DNA of 64,000 bases from Elgaria multicarinata webbii (GCF_023053635.1 NC_086178.1:30679226-30743225); one strand, 5' to 3'. Counted from the stretch's first letter, positions 22,381 to 34,958 are shown. Translations and numbers: made by a program. The notes: generated from the sequence alone by a model not told the origin.

Positions 22381-23220
22381 TAAGCCTTCCCTTTTCCAGT
22401 GAATTCTGAAATGAAATATCCAACACAATCTTTGTGAGGGTTTAGTTTCTTGATTACAAGCTTGATATTTTGACACACACCCCTTTCTGCATCTGCCTGC
22501 TCCCTCTTGTAACTTGACACACCACCACTTTCCTCCACATGTATGTCATCAGATCGTAAAAACCCAATAAACCTAACATCAATATTTCAGAGCTGAATTG
22601 TTATTTCTTGGCTTTTCAAAGTTTAATGGGATTTTCATCCAGTTCATCTCCTGTTTTCTTCATGCTGCCTTGCAGGCGAGTTCACAGCCATGAGGGGAAA
22701 AGTTTATGACTGTAAGTGGATATAATTACACTGCTTGGAAAAATGAAGTTGGAAATTTTAGAAATGGCTGATAGCAGAGCATGTGCAGCATGCCATCTGC
22801 TTCACAGTGACTTTGCTGCAAGTGGTTCACTGACCACATAGAAGAACATGTGGAGAAAATAAGCAGGCTTTTTCTGTGAACAGGTTCTTTTGTTCCAGCC
22901 CTTAACCTTGGCGTCTGAGGGTCAGTTTAAAAACAGCAGCTGAAATGCCCATGTCATGAGGTAAAATATCGGGTTCCTTCTGTGTTTTCCCCTCAGAGGT
23001 TTGCTTGTCCTGATAGGAACCTGTCAAACCTCTATTTTAGAAGGTGTGAACAATACACAAAAGCCCTCTGAGAGAAAATTCTGCTGAGGTCTATCACTTC
23101 CCTGAGCCATTGTATCCAGCCCTATGATCGAGGGAAAGTCCTGCTGATCACGTGGTTTGGTGTAGACAGCAGGTTGATGCCTTACATGGAGTGAGACCAT
23201 TGGTCCATGTAGCCAGTATT

Positions 23221-23389
23221 CAGTGGAGGCTGGTGTCTCTGATATCAGTGGTGCACAGAATCCACTCCAGGTTTCAGTCAGAATGAGTCAGAATTCTAAA
23301 AGAGCTATCCAAGGTGTGAACCAGAGTTCCGACTGAAACCTGGAGTGGTTTCACCACCCTACTGACATTGGAGCCATCAGCCTCTGCTG
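23221..23389. mobile_element. hAT-like fold-back, CAG ends
   Basis: Ends CAGTGGAGGCTGGTG and the complement of CAGCCTCTGCTG, flanked by CCAGTATT (23213-23220) and CAAGTATT (23390-23397), an 8-bp duplication with one mismatch. The arms include CCAGGTTTCAGTCAGAA and a matching complement. Confidence 0.7.
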
Positions 23390-24059
23390 CAAGTATTTGT
23401 TGACACTGACTGGCAGCAGCTCTCCAGGGTTTTAGGCAGATCTTTTTTTCTAGCCCCACCTGGAGAAGCCATGGATTGCACCTGGGACTTTCTGTATGCA
23501 AAGCATGAGTTCTAACACTGAGCTACGTCCATTCTACAGATGATGGGGTTGTTGGGGGAATGTAACTCACTAGTGTTCAGAGAGGTTAAAACAGAGCAAA
23601 CAAATGTAGAAAGAGCATCTTGTGATGCAATAACATTTACATATTTCTTAGAATACGTTTTCATTTGAAGTGCTTCTAAAATGAGGACGAAAGATGTAAT
23701 CAAATGTTCTGATTACTTTAATGGCTTGCACGCGAAACAATTTCAGCAAGGTCACTAATCTCCTCATTAAATATAGTACTTCATCAAACACTTTCATGCT
23801 CAAACCAAAATCCTGAGTGTATCTAAGCAAAATAGTGATAGATACTTAACATTCCAAAGCACTACCCAACAGATACCAAATAGCCCTTGAGCTATTTACT
23901 AAGAACTGTCTTAAGGGTTTGAGCTAAGGCCTGATGGGGCTCCATTGAAGATTTCCATAGGTGGTAGGAGTGGGCAAGATTCTGAAATACTAAGGTCCAT
24001 CCTTGGATATATTCAGGGTGTATCTTAGGGATTGGCGAGTTCAGCTGGAGCCCACCCCA

Positions 24060-24250
24060 CAAGCTTGTCAAGCCCCGCTCGCGAGGCCCTGCTTCGACAA
24101 GCCAGGCCACGTGAGCCTTTGCTGAGTGCTTGGGAGGCTCATGAGCCTCCCAAGCCCAGCATACTTTGCTGACCCCCCATGCCAATTGGGGCCTTAAAGG
24201 CTCTCTTAATGCAAGGCTACCTTGCGTTAAGAGGGCCTTTAAGACCCTGA
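24060..24250. repeat. GC-rich double hairpin
   Basis: Two adjacent inverted repeats: one centred near 24141 (GCTTGGGAGGCTCATGAGCC and its continuation) and one spanning about 24187-24246, where GGGGCCTTAAAGG pairs with CCTTTAAGACCC. A left boundary like TTAGGGATTGGCGAG near 24024 recalls hAT ends, but no matching right end was found. Confidence 0.45.
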
Positions 24251-26059
24251 TGGGCATGTGGTGTGTGTGTGTGTGCGGAGAAACACAGTTTCCCCAAGGC
24301 TGGGGACATCATGTATTTTCTCCCTCCACTTGAATGGTGGCAGACCCAGGTGGAATTTTGCAACAATACTAATTTTAGTGGCATGTGTTTTTATACCTCA
24401 TGATTACACTTGCAGTGTTAGCAACAGAGGTTAATAAACACCCACTTAATTGTATATAAAATGCAGTTGGTAAGTGTCTAGAACCAGAGAGTTGGTGAGA
24501 AATACAGGAGGGAGGTATGAGAATTTTGTTTTTGCTTACAAAACATGTGAACATGCCCCATTCAAAGTTCTGAGCATGAGCATGTGTCCACCAAAAATAT
24601 TAGCAAATTGTCAGATACATGCTCACGTTTGTCTTATTCCTGATTCCAGTTTGATTTCTACATTTCCTCTGTAGACTGAATCAACCCTACTTTAGTCTAA
24701 TTAGGTCATTTCTGCAAATTTGTGGAGATTTGCATGAATTGAGGGAGATTTACACAAGTTTCCCATTTGCGCAGAGTGAGCAGCAATCGTAAACACAAAT
24801 GGGAATGGATCATCTGTCTTGGACCTCAAGGGGTTGCTAGCAGGGGCAAGAGAATCAAATTATAGCAAGATATGCCCTTGGAGCTTAGGAAAGTTCAAAT
24901 CTAAAGATGTACCCCACAGTAAGTGTTGCTGGTGATGAATGGCTTTCCAAATCAATAGGAAGGCCAACTTGAAAAAAATGGAATTTCATCAAAGCCTGGG
25001 AAAAAAAAAAGGCAAGCATTGAAACAGTTCACCCAACAACTTCACTGCAAACAGAAGCGGAAATTTTACAAATCAATCCTTGTGGAGATTTATGATGGCA
25101 TGCAGAATTTCGGCTTCTGAATCTCATGGCAACAAATCAGATGATGCGTCAGATTTTGAATCAGATGACCTTTTCACCAGAAGGAAGCTGAGCAATCTCA
25201 TGCAATAGTTATGTCGCTGTACATGTTCCAAGAAGAATGGATGTGCAACTCAATAGTGTAAAACAAGCAATGGCCACATATGGCCCTCAGCCTGATTTTA
25301 TGTGGCCTTCCTCAGCCTAACCTTAAAAAGCCCTCTGCATACAATCAGTACAAACTTTTGGCAAGAGCAGTTTGCTCCTAGCAGACCACAGGGCGGGAAG
25401 GAAGAGGGAGAGAAAGGAAGTGGCAGAGAAACAGAGAGAGACGGGCCCGGGGGGGGGGGGAGGGGGAGAAAAAGAGGCAGCAGAAAGAGAAAATGAGTGA
25501 CTCGCCCACCGTTGGACCTGGCCATCGCTAGATTTGGCCCTGTCCACTGCTGAAACACAGCTCCCAACCGAAAAAAGGGTGTAGAAAAAAATGAGTGTAT
25601 TCATACGTATGTGTCACCCCTCCTTCCCCAAGAAAAGACACACTGCCAACAATTATAAACAATAAAGTACACATGGCTTAAATTTAATTATCAAAATGCT
25701 TCCTCAGATGACAAATTTGAAAAGTAAAATGCCCTCAAAGCCTTCAAATGCTCAGAAATAGACCCATTCAAGTGATTTGAGGTATCCGGTATTTATTTAT
25801 TTGGAAATCTTGGTTTGCTCCCATACCAGAAGCAACAGGTTCCTTAGAGGGCATTTCAAAATTATTGTAGCAGATTTAAAAAGACATTTTACTAGTAAAA
25901 GTCCAGATATGTAAATACCTACATAATAGGGAACAGTATTAGTAAAGCGAAAGGTCTTGCTGGTTCAAAGGAATTGAGAACATCACTTGGGTTAGGTGTG
26001 TAAGTCCCAGTGTTTGTAAATCTGGCCCTTAAGAATTTATCTCTAAAAGAACAATTCTA

Positions 26060-26170
26060 TGCAAGCTTAGACAGAAAAAAGTCCTACAACTCCCATAGCT
26101 GGCTGGGGCATGCTGGGAGTTGTAGGACTCCCCCCCCCCCCATCTAAACATTCATAGGATTTCTGTCTAA
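26060..26170. repeat. Fold-back, GCAATCCTATGC/TTTAGACAG family
   Basis: Arms of the type TTAGACAGAAAAAAGTCCTAC and its complement flank a centre with CTGGCTGGGGCATGCTGGG. Relatives occur at 32510-32625 and 53347-53462. A run of 13 C interrupts the right arm. Confidence 0.55.
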
Positions 26171-27446
26171 ATCAGTCAGTCATTCTGTAAACCCTATTAG
26201 TAGAAATGTCTGTGTTGAGAATTAATAATCTGTAGAACGTTTTGTACCCTGACATTCCAATGATATGCACCCATTGTAATAATATATAACAATTCATGTC
26301 CGGTATAGTTCAGAATTAAATATAAAAAAGTATGATCTTATATATTATTACAAATACTTGTTTTCTCAAAAAGAAAGAAAGAAAGATTTAAGATAAAGCA
26401 AAAAATCTTAGAAAAAACATGAAGGAGTTTTTGATTACAACTGCACTGATTATAATATATGCTAAAAATATTAATAAATTATCTACAGTATTGTTCCGGC
26501 TGGAAAGTAGCAAACAACAAATTTGGTCAATAGTTAATCCCTTAAATAGATTACAATTTGTCTTTGGATTGTTCTCATGAAAATGGTTTTAAATAAAAAT
26601 GAAAAGAAACAAGAGAGGCTGTATGGTGGAGCCCACAGAATGCATTCACGTTGCACAGACAGTCCCACATGGAGTATATAATGGAGGCAGAATGGAGAAC
26701 CATCTTGCCCTGTTACACATTTCTGATTAGAGAAAAGAAGGTCTGCTTGGTGGCTTTTCTTTCAACCAGCGATGGGTCAGTACTAATCACGTAAACCCCA
26801 ATCCCACAAGAAATGGCACATATAAGTGGACTTTGGCAGACATGATCTCCCACAACACATTTGGTTTCACATCCTCCTATGTACTGCAATATTCATCTGG
26901 CCCCTACTGATCTTACACATCTTTTGTGGTAAACGGATATTCATTACATCTGAAGCCACCAGTTGTTACACGTGACTAGCTGTTGTCTAGATGCAGATAT
27001 GTTCTGGGGTGTGTTGTGCTTGAGAACTTTAACGTTAGGGCCCCTACAGGTTTCTTTTTGTTCTAGGGCCATGCAGTGCCTAAGGCCACCTCCGAAAAAC
27101 AACCCTTTGGAGATGTTAGAGAATCCCACACTTGACGTAAACTCTTGATTCATCATTGTGTTTCATGTCCAGGCTATTATGTTACTTGGTACTCCCTTCC
27201 TTTTGCCTGATCATAAATATCAGAGCATGTTATTTAGGGTGTTTCACTAAAACTAGTGGGATTCACTTTCAAGAAAATATGCTGATGAAGAGGCAAAAAT
27301 ATGAAACAAAATCAGTGGGCCAAATGGAAAGTAGTCACAATTAAACTGGAACATAGTTGAAAAATGAAGAAGCCTGATGTATGTATGCAGTGATTTTTCC
27401 CGAGGTTAGTCCCAATAATTTTGGGCAGTGGCTGCCCTATCGAGGT

Positions 27447-27482
27447 TTTCTTTTCTTTTCTTTTCTTTTTTCTTTTCTTTTC
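27447..27482. repeat. (TTTTC)n microsatellite
   Basis: Several TTTTC units, pyrimidine-only on the plus strand. It lies in the probable MME 3' UTR. Confidence 0.85.
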
Positions 27483-27632
27483 TGGAGAATGCATTGCTTT
27501 AGTGCACTTGATAGGTTCCTGCAGTTGATTTTTTGTTTCGTTTTTTTGCAGCAATTTCACTCCTGACACGCTCAAAACATTCCAGGTTTCTGGAAAGCTT
27601 GTCCTTCTTGGATTCCACCATTGGTTGCTCCA

Positions 27633-27732
27633 TTACCAAACACGGCATTTCTTCACAGGATCCATGTATTCTGCATTAGTACACTGAAAGGCCTCAGAAA
27701 ACTCTGGAGTGTTCTGCAGTGTTCCCAGGACC
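27633..27732 (-). CDS. MME: MME terminal exon (13th in window)
   Basis: Encodes [17 protein letters not shown] and ends KKCRVW then TAA (27635-27633). The first G completes an Arg codon from the previous exon. The acceptor is TTACTTTACAG. The two cysteines correspond to human Cys735 and Cys747, which pair with N-terminal Cys80 and with Cys621. The CRVW end is conserved across M13 enzymes. Confidence 0.95.
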
Positions 27733-29424
27733 CTGTAAAGTAAGATAAGAGAAATACTTTGGTACCACTGGGTCTACTTCACACACACACATGGCTGGGG
27801 GGAGGGGGACAGCCAATCTTGATATCCTCCAGATTTTGAGTGCCTGACTTCCAAACAGATTAAGCTTCACTTCTCTTATTAGGTGTAATTCATTTAGTAT
27901 GAACATCAATCTAAGCCCCGAATACAAGGCAGAAATGAGAGTACTAATGCTTACCCATACACTTTATAAGTTACCACATAGAAATAATGGGTACAAAAAG
28001 TAGGATGCCCTAAACCAGGACTGGCAGAGGCAGAAGGGATTGTGGTGCATTTAGCTGGAAGGTGTCCTAGCTATGACAGAGTCCGAGCTGCACTTGTTGC
28101 CTCATTCTTCTCGTGCTGCTGCCAAGGTTGGGTTAGAGATCTGGCCTGTCTGAAATCCGGGCTGGAAGCATGGCTTCTTGTTGAAATGGAAGCATTTGTG
28201 GAAGAAGCCCACAAGCTATGTCCCAATGCAAATATACAAGGAACTCAAAGAATGATCGAGCAATACAGATGAATAAAATACACATTAGGCAAAGGTTCTG
28301 GGAACTGTGGTTGATCAAAGCAAACACTGCCACAGAAATTAGGATGAGTGCAGAAGTTTGAATATAATAGTCTCAGGGAGAACGTCACATATTTCTTGGA
28401 AGAAGAAAGAACCCTCAAGAACACACCCACATGAAAATACCATTTTGATGCCAGCTTCAGAAACAGTTGTTGCTTTCATTAAATATTTGATTATGTAGGA
28501 TATAAGAAACAGTTGTCTGATAAAGTGCAAATCTGACCCTCCCGCCAAAGGCTTTTTCAAAACTGATATGAAGTACGTCAGAGTAAAATCTCGCCAGGTG
28601 GGTATTAAAGCAAAGATTCACAATTCTGTAGGTAACACAGGTATTTAGAAATCTGTCTCAATGATTTCCCCCCTCTTTTAATAGTCCACTTTGATTTAAT
28701 AGAACAGAAAGTGCTGTATTTTTCAGATGTTCTCTATTTGGATCATCCTGTGAACTCAGATTGCAGCATCCATGCAAGTTGACTTCTGAGTGCATTCAAC
28801 GTGCACTTTGCAAACATTTTTCAAACCTGTTCAGATGTGTGCTTGCTGAATTTCCACATTGATCTCCATCATAATACAACTACAAAAATATTCCTTCAAG
28901 GATCTCACTGTATGCCCCCAACATACATTTTTCTGTGGATAGAAGACTGTACAAACTTGATAGTACCATGTCAGGACATCTGTGCATGTAAAAATGCCGT
29001 ATGAAGCTAGTTTAATGGCAAGGGAGACTATTGCTCCTCTCCCATGCTGGGATGGAGTGCAAATTGTTCCAGGGAGGAAAAGAAAACAAACATCCCAAGT
29101 CTGGTGGAAGTTATTTAAAAAAATATTCTCTGTTCAGGAAACAAGTGACTCAGAAGGCAGCAAATGTGTGTTCAGGCCACTTAGAACATTTGTCTGTCCA
29201 CTCTCTTGGCCATACTAACTGCCATTTCAAGAGGTTTTCTACTGTTAATCACTGTATTTACTTTTGGCTTTATTGCTGAATTGAGATCTGAGCAATACAC
29301 AAAGAGATTTTCCTTTCCTGCTACATAACTTCGAGGTGGTGCTACAGTGCAGTAGAATAGTGCAAATGCACAAGGGATGGGTTCATGAGTAATGCTAAGC
29401 TATGATAGTTTATTTTCTGGTAGA

Positions 29425-29655
29425 ACATGAGAGCCAGTGTGGTGTAGTGGCTAGAGTGTTGGTCTGGGAATTGAGAGATCCAGGTTCTAGTTTCCACTCA
29501 GTCATGAAGCTCACTCTGTGACTTTGGGCTCCTCACAACCTATCTCACAGGGTTGTTGTTGTGTGGATAAAAGGGAGAAAAGGAGGATTATGTACACCCC
29601 CTTGGGTTCCTTAAGGAGGAAAAATAGTGGGATATAAATGTAATAATAAATAAAT
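29425..29655 (+). mobile_element. tRNA-derived MIR-like SINE
   Basis: Starts AGCCAGTGTGGTGTAGTGGC (A-box like). A degenerate B-box CCAGGTTCTAGTTTCC follows, then CTCACAGGGTTGTTGTTGTG and a tail GGGATATAAATGTAATAATA. The same family lies at 48370-48755 and 54411-54515. It sits in the last MME intron. Confidence 0.7.
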
Positions 29656-29904
29656 GATGGATTCATGTGTCATCTGCGGGATGTTTCCACCACACATGAT
29701 TAATCTACCCAAACACACTACTCTGAGAACCCATGCTCTGCAGAATGGGCATAGTGGCTTGTTTGCATAATCTATGATACATAGTGGTTAGCAACCCATC
29801 CTGGTTTACCATTACGTGTGAACCCAGCCAAGTAGTTCTTTCGCTTTCAGGAATAATACCTCATTATTCCCACTCTTAAAAAAAAAAGTGTGCAAATCAT
29901 TCTT

Positions 29905-30077
29905 AAGAACATAAGAACTGCCATGCTGGATCAGACCGAGGGTCCATCTAGGCCAACATTCTGTTCTCACAGTGGCCAACCCGCTGTTGACCAGGGACAC
30001 ACATGCAGGACATGGTGCAACAGCAACCTCCCGGCCATGTTCCCCAGGAACTGGTGTACATAGGCTTACTGCCTTCC
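29905..30077 (-). mobile_element. CR1 3' fragment
   Basis: Starts TTAAGAACATAAGAACTGCC and continues with CATGCTGGATCAGACC and CTGTTCTCACAGTGGCC, the complement of the CR1 tail at 40028-40731. A fold-back scrap with GGGAATGATGGGAGTTGCAA follows to about 30150. Confidence 0.75.
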
Positions 30078-30202
30078 CTAACTTGGTGCCTTCCCAATGC
30101 TGGCTGGGAATGATGGGAGTTGCAATCCAACATATCCAGAGGGTGAGTCTGGTGTAAGTAAATACCACTGTTTCAGAAACCGATGCTTGAAAACACACTG
30201 AC

Positions 30203-30279
30203 CTAAATTTGCCTGGGCTGTGGACATCTGTTTTTATAGCGTTGACAGCATATTCCGGCCTGTATGTTCCACACCAAAC
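30203..30279 (-). CDS. MME: MME exon 12 in window (substrate site)
   Basis: Encodes [19 protein letters not shown] then HSPGKF and two bases of Arg; donor GTCAGT. The Cys corresponds to human Cys695/696. The His and final Arg correspond to His711 and Arg717, which stabilise the transition state and bind the substrate backbone. Confidence 0.95.
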
Positions 30280-30710
30280 CTTTAAAAACAACAACAAAAG
30301 ATCATAAAAATGACTGTTAGAGAGCAGCGTACACTTTGGTTTTGCTAAGGTCTTCTCTGAGGGAGACTATGACATGAAAATTAAAACTGAGACAATGAAA
30401 AACAACAACGCTTCAACTTGCACATGTTATGAAGTACTTTCACCCAAAAAAAGAAAAGAAAACAGGAACGTGGCCATGTGCAACTGGGTTTCTCAGGCTC
30501 ACCTCCTGAACGCGTTCACGCACTTAGCTGTGATTAAATTGATCTGACAGGCCGCTCTCCTCTCGGCCCTGCTGCCATGAAGGCTGCTTGACTTAGCAAT
30601 TCTGCCAGTTCGTATTAAAACGAGAATAGCCAGCCTGCTGTTTCCAAGTTAACTGTGAAATTGTAACTCAAAATAATTTCCAAAGCTTTCAATCAAGTGG
30701 AGTATAATAC

Positions 30711-30806
30711 CTGTGCAAAGTTCAGAAAGAACAGCTGCTTATGGTTGAAGTCAAGCCCAGGAAGCAGTCTCTCTTCTCCATTCTTTTTTACAAAGTTTTC
30801 ATAGGC
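30711..30806 (-). CDS. MME: MME exon 11 in window
   Basis: Thirty-two codons: [20 protein letters not shown] then [12 protein letters not shown]. The acceptor is TTTGCCAG and the donor is CACAG/GTATTA. It is close to human [20 protein letters not shown] with the same reading phase. The short intron before the next exon (30280-30710) shows nothing else. Confidence 0.95.
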
Positions 30807-31245
30807 CTGGCAAACAATGGGAATGGAGGGAGGGAAGTTAGTTTCCTAACTGTGCAACCTTACCTAGGTCTACTCAGAAGCAATTCCAATGGGGTTCAAT
30901 GGGGCTTGCTCCCAAGTAAATGGATCAAGCATGGCCTTCAGCGAGAATCAAGGGCATAGCACTTCAGCACTGGGTTGGCAACCTTCTATGTGATAAACAG
31001 GACAACAGTAAGCTGAACCCTCATGAAAATAATATGGGGTTACCATTACATGATACAGACACAAACCACAATCTGATGGAAGTGGGAATGTGCTCATGTT
31101 CGGTTCAGGAGCCTCTGTTGCTCCACCTGATTGGCATACTGAAGCACCACTCATCATTTAATGTTGAGGGGAGCATCAGTACTTAATATTTCCCATCCCT
31201 CCTAACAGATCAGTGTTAAAGCAATGATCAGAGCTAGTCACTGAG

Positions 31246-31561
31246 GCTGTTCACACAAGACAATAACCCACACTCAGTGGTTTGGTGTGGGTTGTTTTGA
31301 ACTGTAGGTTGTTTGAATGGAGCCAAGATGGCTTGTTAACCATGCATGTGGGTTATTTTTCTCAACAAGCCACCTTGTTGTTGGGTTGTTAAGGGTGGTT
31401 AACAAACCACCCTGGCTATGTTCAGACAACATGGTAACCCATCCTGTGAAACTGTGCTGCATTCAGACATCACGCTACCCCGTGGTTCAGCAAACAGCCA
31501 ACGGTACAAAATAACCCGCACTCAACCATTGAGTGTGGGTTAGCATGTTGTGTGAGCCCCG
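31246..31561. repeat. Fold-back element with TAACCCACACTCA arms
   Basis: The left end GGCTGTTCACACAAGACAAT with AACCCACACTCAGTGG pairs with the right end TGAGTGTGGGTTAGCATG and TTGTGTGAGCCCC. The interior repeats the same GTGGGTTGTT words. No clear duplication was found. It lies in an MME intron. Confidence 0.6.
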
Positions 31562-31624
31562 TCTTGCTGGCTTTTAAATTGCCTGCATCACCAGTTGGCT
31601 TAGGCATTAAAGAAAAATTTCCAA

Positions 31625-31775
31625 GGGAGTCTCTAAAAACATTTAAAACTGACCAGGAAGCAATGCTATGCAAACTTGGGAGAAGAAAGTGGTCCTAAGG
31701 TGGATTCCTGCATTGAGCAGGATGTTAGTCCTGATGGCTTTATAGGCCCCTTCCAACTCTACTATTCTATAATTT
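31625..31775 (+). mobile_element. CR1 3' tail fragment
   Basis: Contains GGTGGATTCCTGCATTGAGC, GGCCCCTTCCAACTCTACTA and ends TTCTATAATT. It is the same subfamily as 13954-16124 but more diverged. Confidence 0.8.
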
Positions 31776-32509
31776 TAACAAATCGTGTTGGATTCTCCTT
31801 CAAAATCCATGTTATTTATCTGCATTTCCAGGGGTACGAAACCCCTGCAATGCTCCTACACATCTGCTTTTCAGATTGCTGATGCTTTGGTGCTATGTTC
31901 ACACAGCATGCTCCACTATACTGAAGTTTTGGTGCTATGTCTAAGGCTTTTTTCATCTTCACTGCATGATCCTGGCCAATCAGGAATCACAAAGTGAACA
32001 TAAAGACCACACACTGCCCCATAGCCCACCGCATTGCAGGATATTGATGCCATATAGCTCCTCCAGGACAGTATAAAGTGAAATTTAAAAGCAAGTCAGC
32101 ATTCCCTTGTGGATGAACCCATCTAGCTCAGAATGCATTGGGACCCATTAGTAAAAAATGGAATCCCATTGTGCTGATATGCAAATCACAATAAGGCATA
32201 AGGAAGAGGGATGTCTCATATACTGTTATAGTTCATCTTGATTTGCTGTGGCTACATTGGTGGGAAAATTCTTGAAAAATCTAAGTGAAAGATAAGAGTT
32301 GTAATCTTTGTACAGACAAGCTAAAACAGTGTGATCCTTACTGGAATGCACTATGTCCTGGACGTTCAGCTAATTTGGCTGGGTGTTCTGTACTCTTTTA
32401 ATTAAGATAAAGAAAATATAGGGCAGAAACTGCACTTTTCCATGAGCGCACTTGAGAACACTTCACATCAGTTAATATTTGAACAAAATTATTTTCTAGT
32501 GTGATTTAG

Positions 32510-32625
32510 GGTGCAATCCTGTGCATGTTTAGACAGAAAAAAACCTCCTGCAACTCCTGCCTGGGGAATGCTGGGAGTTGTTAGATATTTTCCTGTCTAA
32601 ACTGCATAGGATTGTGGCTGCATTT
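32510..32625. repeat. Fold-back, GCAATCC/TTTAGACAG family
   Basis: GTGCAATCCTGTGCATG and TTTAGACAGAAAAAAACCTC pair with TTTTCCTGTCTAAACTGCA and TAGGATTGTGGC. The centre has GGGGAATGCTGGGAGTTG. Confidence 0.6.
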
Positions 32626-33004
32626 ACCTAGCGACTGGACCAATTCTTGGTGAAAATGTCCAGTAACTTTCTCACCTCATCCCAAAACACTCTTCTCGTA
32701 TCAACTGGGATTGTCTTTATGTAAATCTCATAGCTGTGCTGTCTTCTTGAAAAACACCCATGGAGGAAGTAGTACACTTTCTTTCATGTTTGTGCCTCTA
32801 TGGACACATTGAATGCATAGCAAATTGGAAGCTCTCAACCGTTAATTAGCCTACTCGTAACAAAGTTCCATGGGCATGGCAAAAAGTATTAAGAGGTAGG
32901 CATATAATCTTTCCTCTTATTTTTATCATTTTCATCCTGCAATACTTTTATTTAAGGATTGTGGAAAATTGCAAAGATCTCAATATACAGATTTGGTGGG
33001 AAGT

Positions 33005-33345
33005 GGGTCATATGAAGTGTCATGCTGGATCAGACCAAGGAACCATCTAGTAGTCCAGCACTTCGTTCACACCATGGCCAACTTGCTATCTTTGGGAAGT
33101 AGGACATATAGCACCATCCTGGCCATGTTCCCCAGCAAACTGGTGTTTATCGCCATTCTGCCTCTGATACTGGAGTTAGCATATAGCCATCAGGCCAAGT
33201 AGCCATCAGTATCCTTATCCTCCATAGGTCTGTCTAATCCTCTTTTAAATCCATCCAAATTGGTGGCCATCACTACTTCTTGTGTTTGTAAATTCTATCG
33301 TTTAATTATGTGCTGAGGGATGAAGTACTTCCTTTTATCTGTCCC
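33005..33345 (-). mobile_element. CR1 fragment
   Basis: The complement of a CR1 3' end: CATGCTGGATCAGACCAAGG, CCATGTTCCCCAGCAAACTGG, CCATCCAAATTGGTGGCC and GAAGTACTTCCTTTTATCTG. It abuts the hAT fold-back at 33351. Confidence 0.75.
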
Positions 33346-33350
33346 TTACC

Positions 33351-33662
33351 TAGGGTGACCATATGAAAAGGAGGACAGGGCTCCTGTAACTTTAACAGTT
33401 GCATAGAAAAGGAAATTTCAGCAGGTGCCATTTGTATATATGGAGAACCTGGTGAAATTCCCTCTTCATCAAAACAGTTAAAGCTGCAGGAGCTATACTA
33501 GAGTGACCTCTTGGGCAGGGCACCTGCAGCTTTTACTGGTGTGACGAAGAGGGAATTTCACCAGGTTCTCCATATATACAAATGACACCTGCTGAACTTT
33601 GCTTTTCAATACAACTGTTAAAGATACAGGAGCCCTGTCCTTCTTTTCATATGGTCACCCTA
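33351..33662. mobile_element. hAT fold-back element, exact TSD
   Basis: Ends TAGGGTGACCATATG and the complement of CATATGGTCACCCTA; exact 8-bp duplication CCCTTACC at 33343-33350 and 33663-33670. Long paired arms. Same family as 10311-10625. Confidence 0.88.
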
Positions 33663-34579
33663 CCCTTACCCAAGGCTGCCTTGGTAAAAATGCACCAGAA
33701 TCTGGTGTTAAAATGTTAAAAATGCACCAGAATCTGCTCTTTTGATTAAAAAGTGGACTAAGTCCACTGAAATTCTTGATGTTGACATTGGAGAAGCAGC
33801 AAGATCAACCTGGCCATTGCATTAGAGACTGCATGCAACCAGTTGGTGGGACCTTCCATCTTCTAGATGGATGCCTTTAATTTATGTCCAGCCATTGATG
33901 GTGCTTCTGCCTGCATAAGACTTATTTCAAGTACCTTCCCCCCAGAGTAGAGGGTGATTTGCAGCAGATGTTAAGAACTTCCCTAATTCCTTTTCTAAAG
34001 ATAGTATGAAGAGGGGGAATAAAGGACAGGAAGTGAGGAGGGGTGATGGAGATAGAGCAGGAGGGAGGCTTGTAGTCTTGAAAGAAAGAGACACAATGGG
34101 GTTTCATTGGAAAAATATGTGAGGGTTTGTGGGGCCAACTAGCCCCACCCCAACCAATGTGCACCATAGCCCCTCCCCACTGCTGCCGGCAGTTGCAATG
34201 CTTTCCTGCTGTCCATGCATTTGGCCATCATGGGAAAGGATGTACTATACGTATGTACATAATGTACTATATATATGTGCAAAATGCTCCTTTCCACACT
34301 GGCCAAATGCACAGATGGCAGGGGGTATCCCCCCTTCAATGCATCTTCTTTCAAAACATGGGGTGGGGAGGCATCTGATCTCCCTGGAAGAGAGGGAAAT
34401 CAGTTTAGGCCATGAACGTTATGTAACAAGACTCAGGGGGTTTAATACAGCAACTTTGTGTAAAAGCAATACCAGCTTGTGCTACATACAAACTGTGTTT
34501 ATCTGCCTTTCAATAAATGTGCTCCAGTAAATAATCATCTGAACTGTGTGAAGACAGAGAGAAAATGGAGGTTTCTCAC

Positions 34580-34645
34580 CCGGTACGCTTGTCTAATGCC
34601 ACCGTTATCAGCAATATTTTCCCCAAGGGTATTGACGCCACTGAG
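34580..34645 (-). CDS. MME: MME exon 10 in window (ENIAD motif)
   Basis: Twenty-two codons: LSGVNTLGENIADNGGIRQA then YR. The Glu of GENIADNG is the third zinc ligand (human Glu646) and its Asp orients a zinc-binding His. The acceptor is CTCTTTGCAG and the donor GTGAGA. Confidence 0.97.
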
Positions 34646-34905
34646 CTGCAAAGAGAAATGAAGAAAAGAAAATGATGCTGACTTTTTTCTAGGGGGGAAA
34701 AAGAAACTAGTTCCAGGAAGTGCAACGATACATGGTTTGAAAGTCAAAATAGAGTAGGATGTGGAATGGAGAGTAGAAACTGTATGGAACAACTTTCAGA
34801 GGGCAATGACTTCATTATGGGACTTGATGGAGGGATACATTTGCTCAACAGTTACCAAGAACACCTAGCTTGGGAAACGCAGATGTCAGAATTTCAGTTA
34901 CAATC

Positions 34906-34906
34906 T

Positions 34907-34958
<52 letters not shown>

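Larger units (their letters stand above)
9366..25780. other. Intergenic region between STRIT1 and MME
   Basis: I find no host exon in these roughly 16 kb. Identifiable content is repeats: fold-backs (9701-9884, 9907-10011, 10311-10625, 11715-12385, 17744-17893, 23221-23389), CR1 copies (about 13569-13811, 13954-16124, 22033-22182), Harbinger-like elements (19235-19364, 21756-22380) and microsatellites. The rest shows nothing distinctive, and a regulatory element could be missed. Confidence 0.65.
25780..27632 (-). other. MME: Probable MME 3' UTR
   Basis: This lies downstream of the MME stop and has no other gene. The first AATAAA signals on the minus strand appear as an overlapping pair at 25801-25792, which would give a 3' UTR of about 1.85 kb. 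Alternative sites may exist further on. The extent is inferred from the signal only. Confidence 0.35.

Noticed and set aside
29812-30297. 161-residue minus-strand frame as a separate gene
   Set aside because: Only its first part is an MME exon (30203-30279); the rest is read-through into intron and CR1 sequence.
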